Assembly: GCF_037325665.1 (NCBI RefSeq)
Contig: NC_090255.1
Location: 24,351,249 to 24,415,248, forward strand
DNA length: 64,000 bases
Reading direction: 5' to 3'
Source: Littorina saxatilis
Lineage: Eukaryota > Mollusca > Gastropoda > Littorinimorpha > Littorinidae
Shown: positions 46,808-61,900 of the stretch, one piece after another
Layout of the letters: every line of letters starts with the position of its first letter
Position numbering within the stretch: the first letter of the stretch is position 1
Program-made: the position numbers and the translations under genes
Notes under the pieces: generated by a model
What the model was told of the DNA's origin: nothing
The model's input: the letters and a program-made list of their open reading frames with translations, nothing else
The model's database searches: none

Positions 46808-49800
46808 CACATACGCACACACGCACACTAGCTAGTACAAGCACGTAACTGTATATAAACACACGTACACTCACACACAGAGTAGACACACACACGCAAA
46901 CACACAATGTGTGACTTAATAAATGAGCTTCATGTCTAGAGAGAAGGCAGAAAAGTAAACCTAGCACAGTTCAAGGTGGCACCAGTCACATAAAAAGGGA
47001 TGTCAATCTGAGAGGTGTGATATTCTGATTGTAGAAAAGAATTTTTGAATTGCATAATTGGTTTGACAATGACAGCATTAGTTTCAAACTGAGATCAAAC
47101 AACTCATATCAGAGCCTCATCATATCAACATTTCTTAATAACAGATACAGAATGGTGCGCTTCTAAGTCAGATGCTATGGGCGGCTTGAAATATTAAAAC
47201 TCTGCTGCAACCAAATCTTTTTGTTCATCTCTTTACCAACAATCCATTAGCTGCAAGAACTTAAAACATAGAAAACTGCAGCTAACTGTTGGTCCTAAAA
47301 AATTAATGCAGAAACGTACAGACTTGAAGTGTTTCTTCGCCAACAGTTCAGCCTGTGAATAAAAACCACTGATTCTACCTTCTTGCTCTCTTTCAAAAGA
47401 GCAACGGCCTTGTCAATGTCACCCTGGGTCTCCAGAAGAGCTGCTGACACCTCCTCTTCTGAGCAGCCGGAACTCTTGCAAACCTTGAAATGAAAATGAC
47501 CAAAAAAATTAATTCGAGGTTAACATAAAAAGAATCAACAAAAGACAGAACACTGACACTGTTTCAAACTTGTTCTTTGTGTGCACCTCTGTACACATCC
47601 ATAAATCAACACACATGTATGCATCCTCTCACATACATGCAAGCACACCTCGCCCCCTCGACTCCCTCATTCTTTCTCTCTCTCCCCCCTCTCTCTCTCT
47701 CTCTCCCTATCTCTCTATTTCCCCACCCCCCCTCTCTCTCTCCGCTACGCAATCTATACCCTTGCTCGACACGAAGCAGATTGTCGTCGGGCCATTTTGG
47801 CTGTCTCACAAAGAAGGCTTCATGTGAAATCGATAAAGATGACGAGAGAAGTGAGTTAAGGCAGGAACCTCCCTGCATAAGTAATCCAGATGTTGAAGTT
47901 AACACACTGGGGCTAGTTTGCTCACCACCTTGCCCAGAGTAACAAATTGGCTAACAGTTAGTTTTCATCAACTTTTTGAAGTATCAAATGCACATGTTGT
48001 TGCTTTTTGGTAATTAATTGGAGTAGTCTGCATTATATTGTAAAGCGTCGTCACAGTTGGACATACACCATAAATTACCAAAAAAAATTAAAAAAATTTA
48101 AAAATTTAAAAAACACGCATGCACAAACACACACACATAAACACACACACATGCATGCGCAATCACACAAAACACACACACGCGTGCAAACACACAAAAC
48201 TCACACAAAAACACATGCACACGTGCAAACACACGCACACAGTAATGCAACTTACCTGTTGGATGGCTTCTGGATCAATGGTTTCCTTCGCTGCTTCAGT
48301 TGCCTGAACCATACACACACACACACACATGGGTAATGATTAAATGTTGTACAACAGAATAGTGGATCAGCTTCTGAATATGCTTTTGAAGAAAAGTAGT
48401 GTAGGAATTTTTCTCGTCGTATTATTTTTCCACTGAGCGTACTGATCGTATTCTAGACAATCATGCTTACAAAATACGGCAAAATCGTATGGGTTCCCAG
48501 GTCTGCAAACTTTACAAACATTTAACGCCCAGCCGACCACGAAGGGCCATATCAGGGCGGTGCTGCTTTGACATATAACGTGCGCCACACACAAGACAGA
48601 AGTCGCAGCACAGGCTTCATGTCTCACCCAGTCACATTATTCTGACACCGGACCAACCAGTCCTAGCACTAACCCCATAATGCCAGACGCCAGGCGGAGC
48701 AGCCACTAGATTGCCAATTTTAAAGGCTTAGGTATGACCCGGCCGGGGTTCGAACCCACGACCTCCCGATCACGGGGCGGACGCCTTACCACTAGGCCAA
48801 CCGTGCCGGTTTAGTTGTCTTCTTGAAACGAAAGAGGTATTATATTTGGTCAAGAAGCGTTTTTCACTGCTTACATTCAAATGAAAGATGGAGGATTAAG
48901 AAAAAAGATACAAAGATATGAAAAGGATGTTGAAAAGGACAAGCCCTTTTATGCACTCAAAATAACAACACAAACAGTTTATTGATTAAATTATCGCTGC
49001 ATGTTGACAGATTTTTAAAAAGATCATTACTTTGCTTGCTATGACCATGGTTTTCCTGATATATATTTGGTGCGCCTGTGCTCTGTTCGCCATTGTAGCA
49101 AACTTTCGCGATTGACAGTCAGGAATTTTTGCAAGCTGATATTTCAGCACAGCGAGTTCATCTGAGCCCGAGGTTGATTAGCTGTACTCATGGTGATAAT
49201 GTTTCTAGTTTTGAGCAAATATTGGCACTGAAGACTTGAGCAACAAAGAAAATTGGCAGCAAATAGTCACTGCTTCAAGACAGCAAGTGTTCCCGTTTCT
49301 ATTATTAGATTGGCAGCACTCGCTCCCGATTCTTTTGACTCGAGCAGCGATCTTTTGCTTTATTTTAATTAAAAGAGCATTGCAACTGTTTCTGTTTTAA
49401 TCATAGCGATAACATACTTTATTTCATCATGGTTTAAAGTTGTCATTTTCACTAAATCGTTGCTTGTCACAGTCGAGCATGCACTTGTTTACATCATGAT
49501 GGCGGCTTTCGTGGAATCACTGTGTCACAGTCTGTGCTTGAGTCTGTAGGTGCACACAATCCAGAGGAACCGAGTATTGAAACAAATTATACTGTAAGCA
49601 TTCAGCATTGCTCTCTTAACTTTATAAAGAATTTGTCAGAACATAACCACTCATGTGCTCTTTTCAGATCGGGAAGCCGGGAAGCTACGTGAATTTAGAT
49701 CTAGGGCCAACCCCTGCAGCACCCAATTAACAAGCAGTGTACGATTACCTTTAGATCTAAACTGTAACAAGTGAGACTTAATTCAGTCTTGTGGTGAGTG

Positions 49801-52169
49801 CATGTGTTCCCTCAAATGGAAAAAGTTCAAACTTGTACTGGCGTGACACCAACATCGTTATCAGCAGATTGTTGTTAGAGTAGTGTTCATTACTGATAAT
49901 AACAGCTAGGCATATGCGTTTGGGTGTAGATCTGTGCAAAAAGGCAGTTTGCACTTAAATAAAATGTAGTGTTAGAATGGCATTTTATTTCCCCACCGTA
50001 TGCAGCAAACAGCTGTATTTTTCATTATGTAAATCAGTGGACCAAAGACCAAAGGCACCCCCTAAAATCAAATTTGCTAAAGGAGAGTTTCAGATACTAA
50101 AATGCACACAAAAATGACATTGGCAAACCTGACTCTATTTTTTACTTTAGTTGCAAGAACAGTACATGTTCTATCACGAAAATAATTTTTTGGTTGTAAT
50201 TAGGTGTATTTAGAGATTTTTTAAACCAAACTATTACTCTTTGAGCTCAGAAGTCCTACTTTTTGACGTATTGGTACATCTGCTGGACGAATCATTTGTA
50301 TCAGGAAACAAAATAAAATTCGGATTTTATGTGAAAAATTGAATATTTATCAAATCAATATCAACAGATTATTAAAAACATGAAACTGAAAAAAAAGTTA
50401 TTCATGACGATTGTCATGGGTGTGCTGGTTTTGGCATGAGATTAAGCAAAACGGGTTGCTTTCATCCACCAAAACTTCGTTCCATTCTGTTTTATCTTTT
50501 AATTCCTTATTAATGTTAGCAAGAACATTTCAAGAGCTTCAATTTGATATGCAACATTTGATAATTACCTGTAGAATTGAGCATAAAACTTAAGATTTTT
50601 TGGCCATTCCCATATTTCATTGTTTTCAGCATGAAATACCGTGAACTGGTAAGAGTTTTAAGACCTTCATTTTTACATTTAGTCAAGTTTTGACTAAATG
50701 TTTTAAAGGCATACTAACGCACTCCCGTGTTTACAAAGTGTAGTTTGCCCACAATCGATGTCAAACGCACCATAAGACCATATAATGATGATACGTCACC
50801 ATGCGCGGACCATAATACATGCATTACAGCTTGTTCTAGCCTCTGAAAAAGTGAGGATGTCAACAAAGCCGCGGTGTTCTCTCCCTTGCATCAACGTTAC
50901 ATGTGTTGCCAAATCTATAAATAGGACGATCCAGATCAAAATGAAAATTCAAATATCTCAACATTTAACACTATTGTGAGTAGCACTGCCACGGCGTTTA
51001 CGTCCTGCCTGCCCAAGCTTGCCACCAAGAAACTTCCCAAAAATCAGTAACTGTAAAGAAATCTGTCTAGCAAGCTTGAATTAAGTCCAATCACCACCAA
51101 ATTTTGTGTACTAATTCAAAAATGGATGCCCAGTTCAGTCGTGCTATTTATAAGTTTGTCACGCGATTTGTTTTAGCAAAGGGGGGTGAAAGGGGGATAA
51201 TTTGTGTTTTTTAACGTTTTTTTGTGGGTGTTTTATTTTCTACTGCTTTTTTTAAAAGTTATTTTTTAACAGAAAGTATCATAAATAATGTTATAACCAA
51301 ACAAGGTGTAAAACCTATGAATTAGCTGAAATATTGTTAACATTGTACACAGAAATAAGGAGACAGTACAAAGAAAAAAACAAGCAAATCACGCATTCAC
51401 TCACAGCATCCTGACTCAAATGAAACAAAACTGTAGATCTAACACTCACCAAATGATGTCTAGGTAATCCATATTGAATATAAGTCACATTTTCACAACA
51501 AAGTACCAACTGTACACATATGAACAATTCCAAAAGGATTTGAAGGCTCCAGCCATCCATTGTTATCAGTGCTGCCACGCCCCCATAGCTCCTGCACGAT
51601 TCCGAGATACATGTTCGTCTAGCAGTATCACCGCCAACCACGTGTAGTTTGCCGACTCGTACTAGCAACAACGGGACTGTTTCTTCCTCACTTTCACTGC
51701 TTGTATCGCTTTCGTGAGGCGAAAACGATACGTCCGAATCATGCTCTACGGGATCCTCTAGGTCCAACATCCGGAGAATCTCCTCCCGAGACAAGGCTCG
51801 CCTTTGATTCATTTTTTTCCTCAAAAACGCACACAAATCAGGCGGATTTGCAAATGGCAGAAGGGGAAGCCAAGTGTATCAAGGGAAACAACTCAATTTA
51901 TTTGCAAGCTTCAAAAACCGGGAAGCAATCACGAGTCGTGTACCCTCTATGGCTGGTACTGAAAAATGCGCGTCCCGTCCATGGGCGTGTCAGCGCTGGT
52001 ACTGATTTATCAGTGTCCCGTCGCGAAAGTGTTAAGGGGTCCTAGACCACAATATTTTGCAGGGAACTTAATTTAGTCTGTCTCCAGCTGTTGGTAAAGC
52101 AATTAGCGTGTATAGTCATCGAGTACATATGGCTTTAACGTAGAGGGGGGAATCGAGACGAGGGTAGTG

Positions 52170-52206
<37 letters not shown>

Positions 52207-53070
52207 GATTCAGACTAAACTACTGGACCGATCTTTATGAAATTTGACATGAGAGTTCCTGGGTATGATATCCCGAGATCTTTTTTTCATTTTTTTGATA
52301 AATGTCTTTGATGACGTCATATCCGGCTTTTCGTGAAAGTTGAGGCAGCACTGTCACGCTCTCATTTTTCAACCAAATTGGTTGAAATTTTGGTCAAGTA
52401 GTCTTCGACGAAGCCCGGACTTCGGTATTGCATTTCAGCGTGGTGGCTTAAAAATTAATTAATGACTTTGGTCATTAAAAATCTGAAAATTGTAAAAAAA
52501 AAAAAAAAATTTTATAAAACGATCCAAATTTACGTTTATCTTATTCTCCATCATTTTCTGATTCCAAAAACATATAAATATGTTATATTTGGATTAAAAA
52601 CAAGCTCTGAAAATTAAATATATAAAAATTATTATCAAAATTAAATTTTCAAAATCAATTTAAAAACACTTTCATCTTATTCCTTGTCGGTTCCTGATTC
52701 CCAAAACATATAGATATGATATGTTTGGATTAAAAACACGCTCAGAAAGTTAAAACAAAGAGAGGTACAGAAAAGCGTGCTATCCTTCTCAGCGCGACTA
52801 CTACCCCGCTCTTCTTGTCAATTTCACTGCCTTTGCCATGAGCGGTGGACTGACGATGCTACGAGTATACGGTCTTGCTGAAAAATTGCATTGCGTTCAG
52901 TTTCATTCTGTGAGTTCGACAGCTTGACTAAATGTTCTATTTTCGCCTTACGCGACTTGTTTAGATTTTCTGTTCATAAGCTCTGTAAAGACCGGATTTC
53001 ACCAGATTTTTGGAGGTCTTAAAAGGGGAGTGTCATTGTACTACTGTGCTCTGATCAAGCTGTCCATCCA

Positions 53071-53118
<48 letters not shown>

Positions 53119-56100
53119 AGCTCACCTCTGTCTGTGCAACCTCAGCCTTCTTGGATGCAACGGCCATCAACTGCTGTGCTTTCAGCCAGTAACACTGTGC
53201 CTTGAGTGAGCTGTCTGTGCTCTCCTCTGCGATGATGGTAGCTGTGTCCACTTCACCGTTGTGCAGCATCATGCGGGCAGCCTCCGTGATACGACCTGCA
53301 AAATTGTTGTGACCCACTTATATCTGTGATCAATTTCCGATTGATGGCTGTGCTAACCTTGTACTAATTTATGAAAGCGTTTACATAAAGAACCCAGCTC
53401 AGTTTCCAATGTATAGTTGTGTTCAACCTGTGATTTACACCTGCACTCACTTTCCAATCAATAGCAGTGCTTAAAGTTTTCAAATGCACTGCGTATGAAT
53501 TTATCATGCAAAATATCCTACTGGTGTTTTATTTTTGTGCCTTTAAATCTGGAAACATGTTTGGTAACTATTTTTTTAAATCTTGAAACTTATCCAGATC
53601 TGGGAACCCCTGTTTTGCACTTGGGAGTATTCTCAGACAAACTTGGTGTATTTTCAGAAAAATTAGTGTACTCCACACTGCTTTCAAATATTCATGATTC
53701 AAAACTGCTTCTCACATGTTTGTTGCACCTTTAAGTTTACCAATACATTGATAACAACATTTACTGGGAAAAACTGCAATCATTGATCATGTGGCGGGAG
53801 AGCCCTATTTGTAGAAAGTTTAATGTTATAGGATAAAATATTGAATGTTCAGGACAGTGATGGCGTACAGACTCAATCTGCTGGCCTCAGCTTTCAAAAG
53901 AAGCGTAAGAGTAATTGGTATCGAAACCAAAAGTAGACGACGCAAGGGAAGTAATTCCCTTTTCAGTTCCGTGTTGGCGGCCATTCGTGTGGCGCTGACA
54001 TGATTTACCGGTATACATGTCAATAAGCATTGGTAAAACTTGACAAATGTCAAGTTAAATGATGGGAGACCACAAGATATTATTTTGGTTATTAACGTAA
54101 CAGGAGTACGATGATCGTCCGTCGCGTTGGAAACAACGATCGCCGGACGAAGTTGTCGGTTGATCAGAAAGGATAGGAATCGTAAAAAAGAGGAGAGACA
54201 AGGTTTCTTTGATGAAGATAGTGTTGTAGGTTGCTTAAATATTGCGAACAGTTATTAAAAGAGCGCTTGTTGTGATCAGCAAGTGTAAAGATAAAGGAAA
54301 AAGGACGGACTACATTGTCCGCGTAATGTTTTCAAAGTAGTGCGGTTAATGTTCTTTTTCGGTCAGCCAATCTGCCTCTGGTTCTGTTTGTTTGTTTACG
54401 TTGCCATGCAGATTGGTATAAAAGACAGTGTAAAATGAAGTTCCTACACGCATTAGGACAGGCTTTAGGACAGATTAGAATGGGTTAGAATAAGGACATA
54501 GACAGAGGGCGCTAGGTTAGGGATTAGAATAGGGAGAGAGTAAAGGCAAGGTAGACTAGATCAAGATTTAGAATAGGGACAAGAAGAGGAGACTTCACAT
54601 TCTTTCAAAGGGATAGCATAGGGAAAAACGCAGAGTAAAAGAACTTAGAGAATCTTACATTACATAAAGCAAGACAGAGTAGAAATAGTCAGATACAAAG
54701 GATAACCTCGCATGCTACTGGTTTGTTTACATCAAACGCCAGTAGAGGTTTAAATGTAGATAGGCGAAACTTTCGTAGATAGTTAGAAAATAAACAACCG
54801 AACTGTTAGAACGTCAGGTGACGTTTGATTGAACGGTCCTAAACTAGCTAGATAGGTGGGGAAATTAAACATTAGGTGACCTGCGTAAACTCAGATAAGC
54901 TCCTTTTGGTGTCCCGTCTGTTTTGCGTATGGTACTTTTAAAAGGGGGAAACTTGATTTAGGTTAGGGACAAAACACTTTGGTGACGAACAGGGGGATTC
55001 GTCCGTCCGGTTCTCATCGAGGTTAATATAGCTAAAACAGAGGTCTTAGACCATCCTTAAAATATCCCAATAGGGAAGAACCGTTCTTCCATCCAGAGGT
55101 CCTACAAAGTAAATAGATTGAGAGAATTTTCTAGTTAGTCAGTCAGGTGGTAAAAGATCCTGTAGTGGATAGGGACTGGGTGGCCGAGTGGTAACGCACT
55201 TGCGCTGGGAATTGAGAGGTTGCGTGTTCGACCCTGGGTCAGGCCGCTATTTTCTCCCCCCTTTCCTAACCTAGGTGGTGAGTTCAAGTGCTAGTCTTTC
55301 GGATGAGACGAAAAATGTTTGTTTGTCTGTCTGTCTGTAAAAAATTCCATTTCACAAGGCAGAAATTAGTATGTAAAGCGCGGAGAGCACAGTTAATTGT
55401 GGTTCGCGCTATATAAGCTCACCATAATAATAATAATAATAAAAATGTAGCTAGCTCGATATGCGGAGTCTCGCCTTATGATAGGATTAGCTGGTGGCTT
55501 CATTGTTTTTCTTACGATAACTTACGCATTTTTGATGTTTGCCGTATAAAGGCAACCCGGGATTTTGTACCGACTTTGTATGTGAATTTATAATATTGCG
55601 TAAATTGCGCTTGTTGTATTGTTCCATTTGTACACTTTTCTAAATAATAAATAAGTCTAATAAACTATTTTATAGAAAAGTGATCCAATGAAATTGGCTC
55701 TATTATTCGTCTGAATGGTTTTCACGTAGGTCGTCATTTCTTCTCGCAATCATAGCCTTTTTAGGAAGATAAGCTAACCCGGTAATTTTAGGTGAGAGAG
55801 GATAAATTATGCGATAGACAGATTAGAGGTGCATGCACTAGGAGAACGAACACAACGCGAGGTAAAAACTAGACATAAAAGTGAGTAAATAACAATTGCA
55901 CGCACGAGACAATAGATCTGCAGAGCTAAACAAAAGAGGTTGTTTGTTTCTTATCTACAACTCTCACGGTTTTCCGCCGGGTCAATAAATATACAATCTT
56001 CATAATAGGAAAACTGCTACAATCAAATGCAGTTAATATGCATAGGTTACTGCTTCTTCATCTTCTTATTCGTTCATGGGCTGAAACTCCCACTATCATG

Positions 56101-58929
56101 TTTTTGCATGAGAGGATTTTTACGTGTATGACCGCTTTAACCCTGCCATTCGGGCAGCATACGCCGATTTCAGGGAAAGAATGATGGATATTTTCGTGTT
56201 TCTATAACCCACCAAACTCTGACATGGATTACAGAATCTTTTCCGTGCGCACTTGGTCTTGTGCTTGCGTGTACACACGAAGGGGGATAAGGCACTAGAA
56301 GGGCTGCACATAAGTTGACCTGGGAGATCGGAAAAATCTCCACCCTTAACACACCAGGCCGCCACGGCCGGGATTCGAACGCAAGACCTTCTGATTAGGA
56401 GGCAGATGTCTTACCACTACACCACTCACAAAACCCAGCAGATGAATATCATCAGATTCACGAATTGCTTTGGTTGGATGCCTAACCTCAAAGGCCTGAA
56501 ACTGTTCATTTGAGCATACATCATGTTCTTAATTTTAGTTGCAGAAGGTATTTTAAGTATTCTGGCTGCAGATTTTTTAATCTTCATCCACATTCATCGA
56601 TTATTCTGCCGCATAGAATCTAGATCTAGATCCTAATCAAGCTTCAAGGTAATCAGCCAGTGATAAAGGGTTTTTTATTTACTTGAGCTGCTCCTTTGCT
56701 ATGTAACACTGACACTTTCTTTCTTTATTTGGTGTTTAACGTCGTTTTAAACCATTCAAGGTTATATCGCGACGGAACACTGACACTGCCTGTGCAGAAA
56801 TAGATTGCCCACACACACACCCTCACACACACACACCCTCACACACACAGAATCCACAATCCCAAATTTTCAGGTTGGAACTTCCATGCCTACATCTTAC
56901 CGTCCAGCACCATGAGGTGAGCGGCCTCCTTGACATAGCCGTGTTTCTGCAGGAAGGTGATCTGGTCCTCCTTGTTGGGCAGCCGCTCGATGGCCGCCAG
57001 CATCTTCTGCTTCTCCCCGTAGCGGTGGTAGAACATGGCCGCCTTGTAGCTCAGGCTGGCCACCATGAACGCCGCCTCTGGCTTGTGGTCGACAAGCGGT
57101 TTGGGCACTGGCAGCCCCTTCTTCTCAAAGTCCTGGGTTAGCAAGAGAGAAGTTGTGTCAGTCATGAACCATTTGGTACGTGGTGCAGCAGTTAGGCACC
57201 GCATAGGTCCTGCACCTCCGCTTTCGGCCATGGATGTTTATCGGGGGTCCCTCCCCTAGATTGACTGCCTGCCGAGGCTGTTGAGCGATCGGTCTGCCCA
57301 CCGATGAGTAGAACACATGGGCAAGAGAGAAGTAATAATGATGAAGATTTTGACCAGTTCTGAATAATTTCAGATCTCTTCAACCACAGTTTGTGCATCC
57401 CGCCTTGTAACAGAATCTGTTCTTTTATCGTTTTGAAAGCACTTCAATCTAGAACCGTACATACAGCATGGTCAGATAAGAATTGACAGGTATGGTCTTA
57501 AAATAGTTTAGAACCCGCTTTTAAGACCTTCAAGACCTCCCCAATTTTAAGACTTAATTTTTCTGATTATTTGAGGTCTTAAAAGTGAGGTTCCACAAAA
57601 CATCAGGTTCAACCCAAGTCCAAGGAGAAGAAACAATCAACCTTAAAAACAAAGAAACACAAACATAAAACCCGTCAACTCACCTGTTTGCGGATCTTGT
57701 AGCGCTGCAGACAGTCGATGGCCTGATCATACAGCTCCTGTTCATCCAGGATCTTCACTGCTCGCCCAAAGTTGTCCACGTGCTCGAAGCACTGGCTCGC
57801 AGCTATCCACTTCCGCGCTCGCAAGTAGAGCTGACCTGCCACCTCTGGCTGCAAAAGTATGAAAGTAACGTGGAATTCAAACAAAGGTATTCTTGTTCTT
57901 TTCCATTCATGGGCTGAAACTCCCACGTTCACCGTTTTTACCCCACCATTTTGGCAGCTATACGCCAATTTTGGAGGATGCATGTTTGGTATTTTTGTGT
58001 TTCTAGAGCCCACCAAACTCTGACATGGATTACAGAATCTTTTCACTGCGCGCCGTCTTGTTCTTTTGCTTGCATGTACACACAGAGGGGGATAAGGCAC
58101 TAACAGGTCTGCACATAAGTTGACCTGGGAGATAGGAAAAATCTCGGCCGGGATTTGAACCCACAACCTTCCGCTTTGGAGGCCGGCGTCTTACCACCAA
58201 GCTATTGTGCCCGTCTGTCTGTTATCTTAAAGGTACTGAACTTGTCAAATCCAGGTGCACGGAGCCCCTGGGGCTATTAGTCATACCTCAGGCAGCTATC
58301 CGTTAGAAGAACTACCAAGTTTCATTGACTTGCACCCAAAGAGTCAAGAACTGCGATTTTTTTACGAATTAATTTCGTACTCGGACCCGGCTGGTCTTGA
58401 CCTATTTTTGGATCTAAAATTAGATCAGGTAGATCACCACATAATTCACAAAAAGACACGTCACTAAAGCAAACTATGTCAGACATCATCATGAGTTTGT
58501 GTAAAACAAAATGGAGGCCGGAATCACTCAAGTTGAATCGAACTCCGACCAAACACCACGTAATAACTAGGTTAATTTATGCACTCGCGTGAATAAGAAA
58601 CTGTCGAGCTTCACAGATGTCGTCGTTGGGTAGTTTTGGGTTTGTTTTACTACCATAGGAGGATTTTTGAACTGTAAATGCACTCAGCTGCAACAAAAAC
58701 GCAAAACGAAGGCTGTGAGCTGCACTGTGCCTTTAACCAAAATATACATGTCAGGACAGGCCACCAACAATATAGGGACACTAATGGCTGGTCCTAAGGG
58801 TGTCCTTTCATTACAGGTTCCACTTCAAACGCTATAATTAGTACTGAAAAATCAAATGTGTTGATCCACAAACATTGCACTGAGCGACAGCAAAATGACC
58901 CCGACTTACATGTAGTGAAATAAATTAAT

Positions 58930-58960
<31 letters not shown>

Positions 58961-61900
58961 TACGCCGAAGCGTAGATAACAGATTTTTAGCTAACTCTCA
59001 CCCAGATATTGTCACAACACCAATTTTTCCAGTAAAACAAGAATGGTTGTTTGCTTATCCACACCCACTGTTCTGTGTTTTTAACTCTCTTACTTCCACA
59101 GAGATCAGACCATATTTGACAGTGATTTTACACATAGCTGTTAAATGCTGAAATGTGAAAATCCTTGTGTCAATATATTCCCTCACCTGTCCGTTCTTCT
59201 CAAAGACCATGGCGGCCAGGTAGTTCTCTCTGGCATTCTGCAGACACCGCCCGGCCTTCATCACCAGGTTGAAACGCAGCGCCAACGTCGGGCTGCTCAA
59301 CGCCACCTCTTGGTGACACTCCAGGAACAAGATGGCCGCCTTCAGGAAAGCATCGCGCATCTGCCGCGGCTGGTTGCGAAGGTGGGAGGCCTGCAACGCC
59401 CTCTGGTGAGCGACGGCGATGTTGCGTTTTTGTGCGGCTCCGGCCATGGCGTAGCACTTGGCGGCGACATCGTAGAGCGAGCGAAGCATGATCTCATCAC
59501 CTCGTTTCTCCCACTCCTCTGGGCTGGACTTCTCGGCGAACATGGACTGGGATACGCCTGGGGAATGAGGATCGTCTTGCCATTGCAGTGATAAAAACAA
59601 ATTCTGAATTCAACCAACCAGCAAGTCTATCATATTATTTTGAAGTATCATTTCCTAAATACTAGAAAAGAGTGAAAGAAAAAAAGAGTAAAAATGACAA
59701 ATAAATTAATTTCCTCTCGCTTTCACTTTCTATTACCCCTTCTGGTTTTTTCTGGCTTTTCTCCCTCCGTTCTTTTCTTCCCTTGCTCTGTCACCCAATG
59801 CGAAATTATGTACTTTGTTGTTCTACACATATTTCTCTGATGTTACACCTTTGAAAGAGGGCCCAAGGACTGAAATAAGAAAAAGTCAATAGATAAGGAT
59901 AAGAGAAGAGTTCAAGCCTACCCTCCTCGTCTCCTCCCTCTCGCATGGACACAAACTTGACCAGCTTGCGAGCCTTGCAGTACTCGAACATGGGCGCTCG
60001 CTTGTCGGCATCCTGGTCGAAGATCCAGACGTTGACCCTGGCGCGAGTTACCGCCGTGTATAGGTGCTTCAGCTCAGAGTTCAGGATCTTGTGCAGGTTG
60101 GGGTCGAAGGTCAAGGGTCGAGGTCGCCCTGTCTGCTGCAGCACGTCTGAAAATGTAGACAAGGAAGCGCTGTTAAAACCACTGAAGTTTCAGAGCGAGT
60201 ACCGTATTTGACCGACTACAAGCCGCGACTTTTTAGAAAAAAAAAATCGCATCGCGGCTTATAAAAAGATGCGGCTAAAACGTTACCTAAACTTGAATAG
60301 CATTCACCTAATGGAAGTCGCCGCGGATTTTCATTTCGCTCGATTAGCGATTACCGGTACTTTATTAGCTCTCTACTCAAGACTCGGCGCTTTTCTCTTT
60401 CTTTCACGAATCTTCGTTTGTCAACAAGTCGTCGTGACAAGATAGCGTACAGAGAAACACCGGTTGTATCAGGATCTCGCGTGCGAGATTTCGTTTTTGT
60501 GTGTCTCGCGATAGTTGGAGGAGCGAGAGCCGCCATGTTGTGTTTTCGTCTGCTCGAAATGTGCGCAAAAGTCGTAAATCATCCCCAAAAAGCTTATTCC
60601 GGGCGGGACTACATGTGTGTGTTGGTTACAAATTGTGTGTGAGATATTTTTCTTCAAACTTTTTCACTTTTCTTCTTTGTTTCACTTGTTTATTCTCGGA
60701 GCCGATTTCGCCAAATACCGTACTTTCGTTTGCCTGGTTGTTTTGATTGATTGACACAATCTGATTATATTTTTTTCGACGGCGGCTAATATAGTGACGC
60801 GGCCTATACGTGGCTCGTCCCAATTTTTTTGTTAAAAGTCGGGGGTGCGGCTTATAAAACGGTGCGTCTTGTAATCCGTCAAATACGGTACATTTTTCAC
60901 TAATTTTCTGTTTTTCCTGTTTGCAATGCACAACTTCATTTTCCACTGATATCTTGACTAAAATCACAATTTTGTTAAAACAAATTTCATGTCACAAGAA
61001 ATATTACTTCCTGGCTGAGAAAAAAAGGAGCGAATACAATTGCAGATCAGGGAAAAAAAAGAATCTCTTAATCAATCAATTCTGGTGTTTAAAAAAAAAG
61101 TGTTTTTTTTAATTTGAGCAAACATGCCAATAAATTACCTTCATCGATTTCCACCAGGCCGCTGGTGTTGCTGCTGGCAACCACCTCGTGTTTGGACAGA
61201 CGCTCCAGAAAGTCTGTCACCACTCGCCACTCTTTCCCCGCCTTCAAAGACAAAACGACATTTTTGTTTCCTCGACTCATGCATTACTTCAATCTGTTAT
61301 GTTGTTTACTAGCACCCATTGCCCTATGGCACTGTCAGATCCAGTGTTTCTAATGCAACGGATGATATGAGACCAAACGCAGGCACGCAAGCATTCAAGC
61401 ACACACACACACACACACACACAAGAACGCACGCACACACACACACACACACACACACAAGCACGCACGCACGCACACAAACACACACTCACAAACCGCC
61501 TGTACACACACGAACAGACACACTCACAAATGCTACCCTGATTACTTACTGAAGTCAATCTTACCGATTCACAGAGAAATAAATAATTCTGTACACAAAG
61601 AGAAAGAAATAGATAAACTCCGGAAATAACTCTGTCAGGTTTGTATGGGTTGTGAAAGAGTGAATACTCTTGCTTTTATTGAGGCAAACTTTCCACACAT
61701 GCTCCTTGTCCACGTGTTTCAGACACACCCCTCGCGGCCAGCCTATAATGTCACGTGGGAAAGTTTGCCTCAATAAAAGCAAGAGTATTCAGTCTTTCAC
61801 AACCCATAGTCATACAAACCCGACAGAGTACAGTGGAACCCCCCTTTTAAGACCTCCAAAAATCTGAGAAAATCAGGTCTTAAAAAGGAGGGAGTCTTAA

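Larger units (their letters stand above)
50674..52962. mobile_element. Unclassified repeat E, host of nested TTAA elements
   Basis: Left edge is a near-perfect palindrome (ACATTTAGTCAA GTT TTGACTAAATGT). The body resumes at 52139 'cgtagaggggggaatcgaga' and ends 'cttacgcgacttgtttaga'. I associate this repeat with periwinkle genomes. A family C element splits it at TTAA. Confidence 0.55.

Noticed and set aside
54060-55175. Complete LTR retroelement
   Set aside because: Only a possible end region is visible; no coding domains or matching second repeat were recognised, so only a low-confidence fossil is listed.
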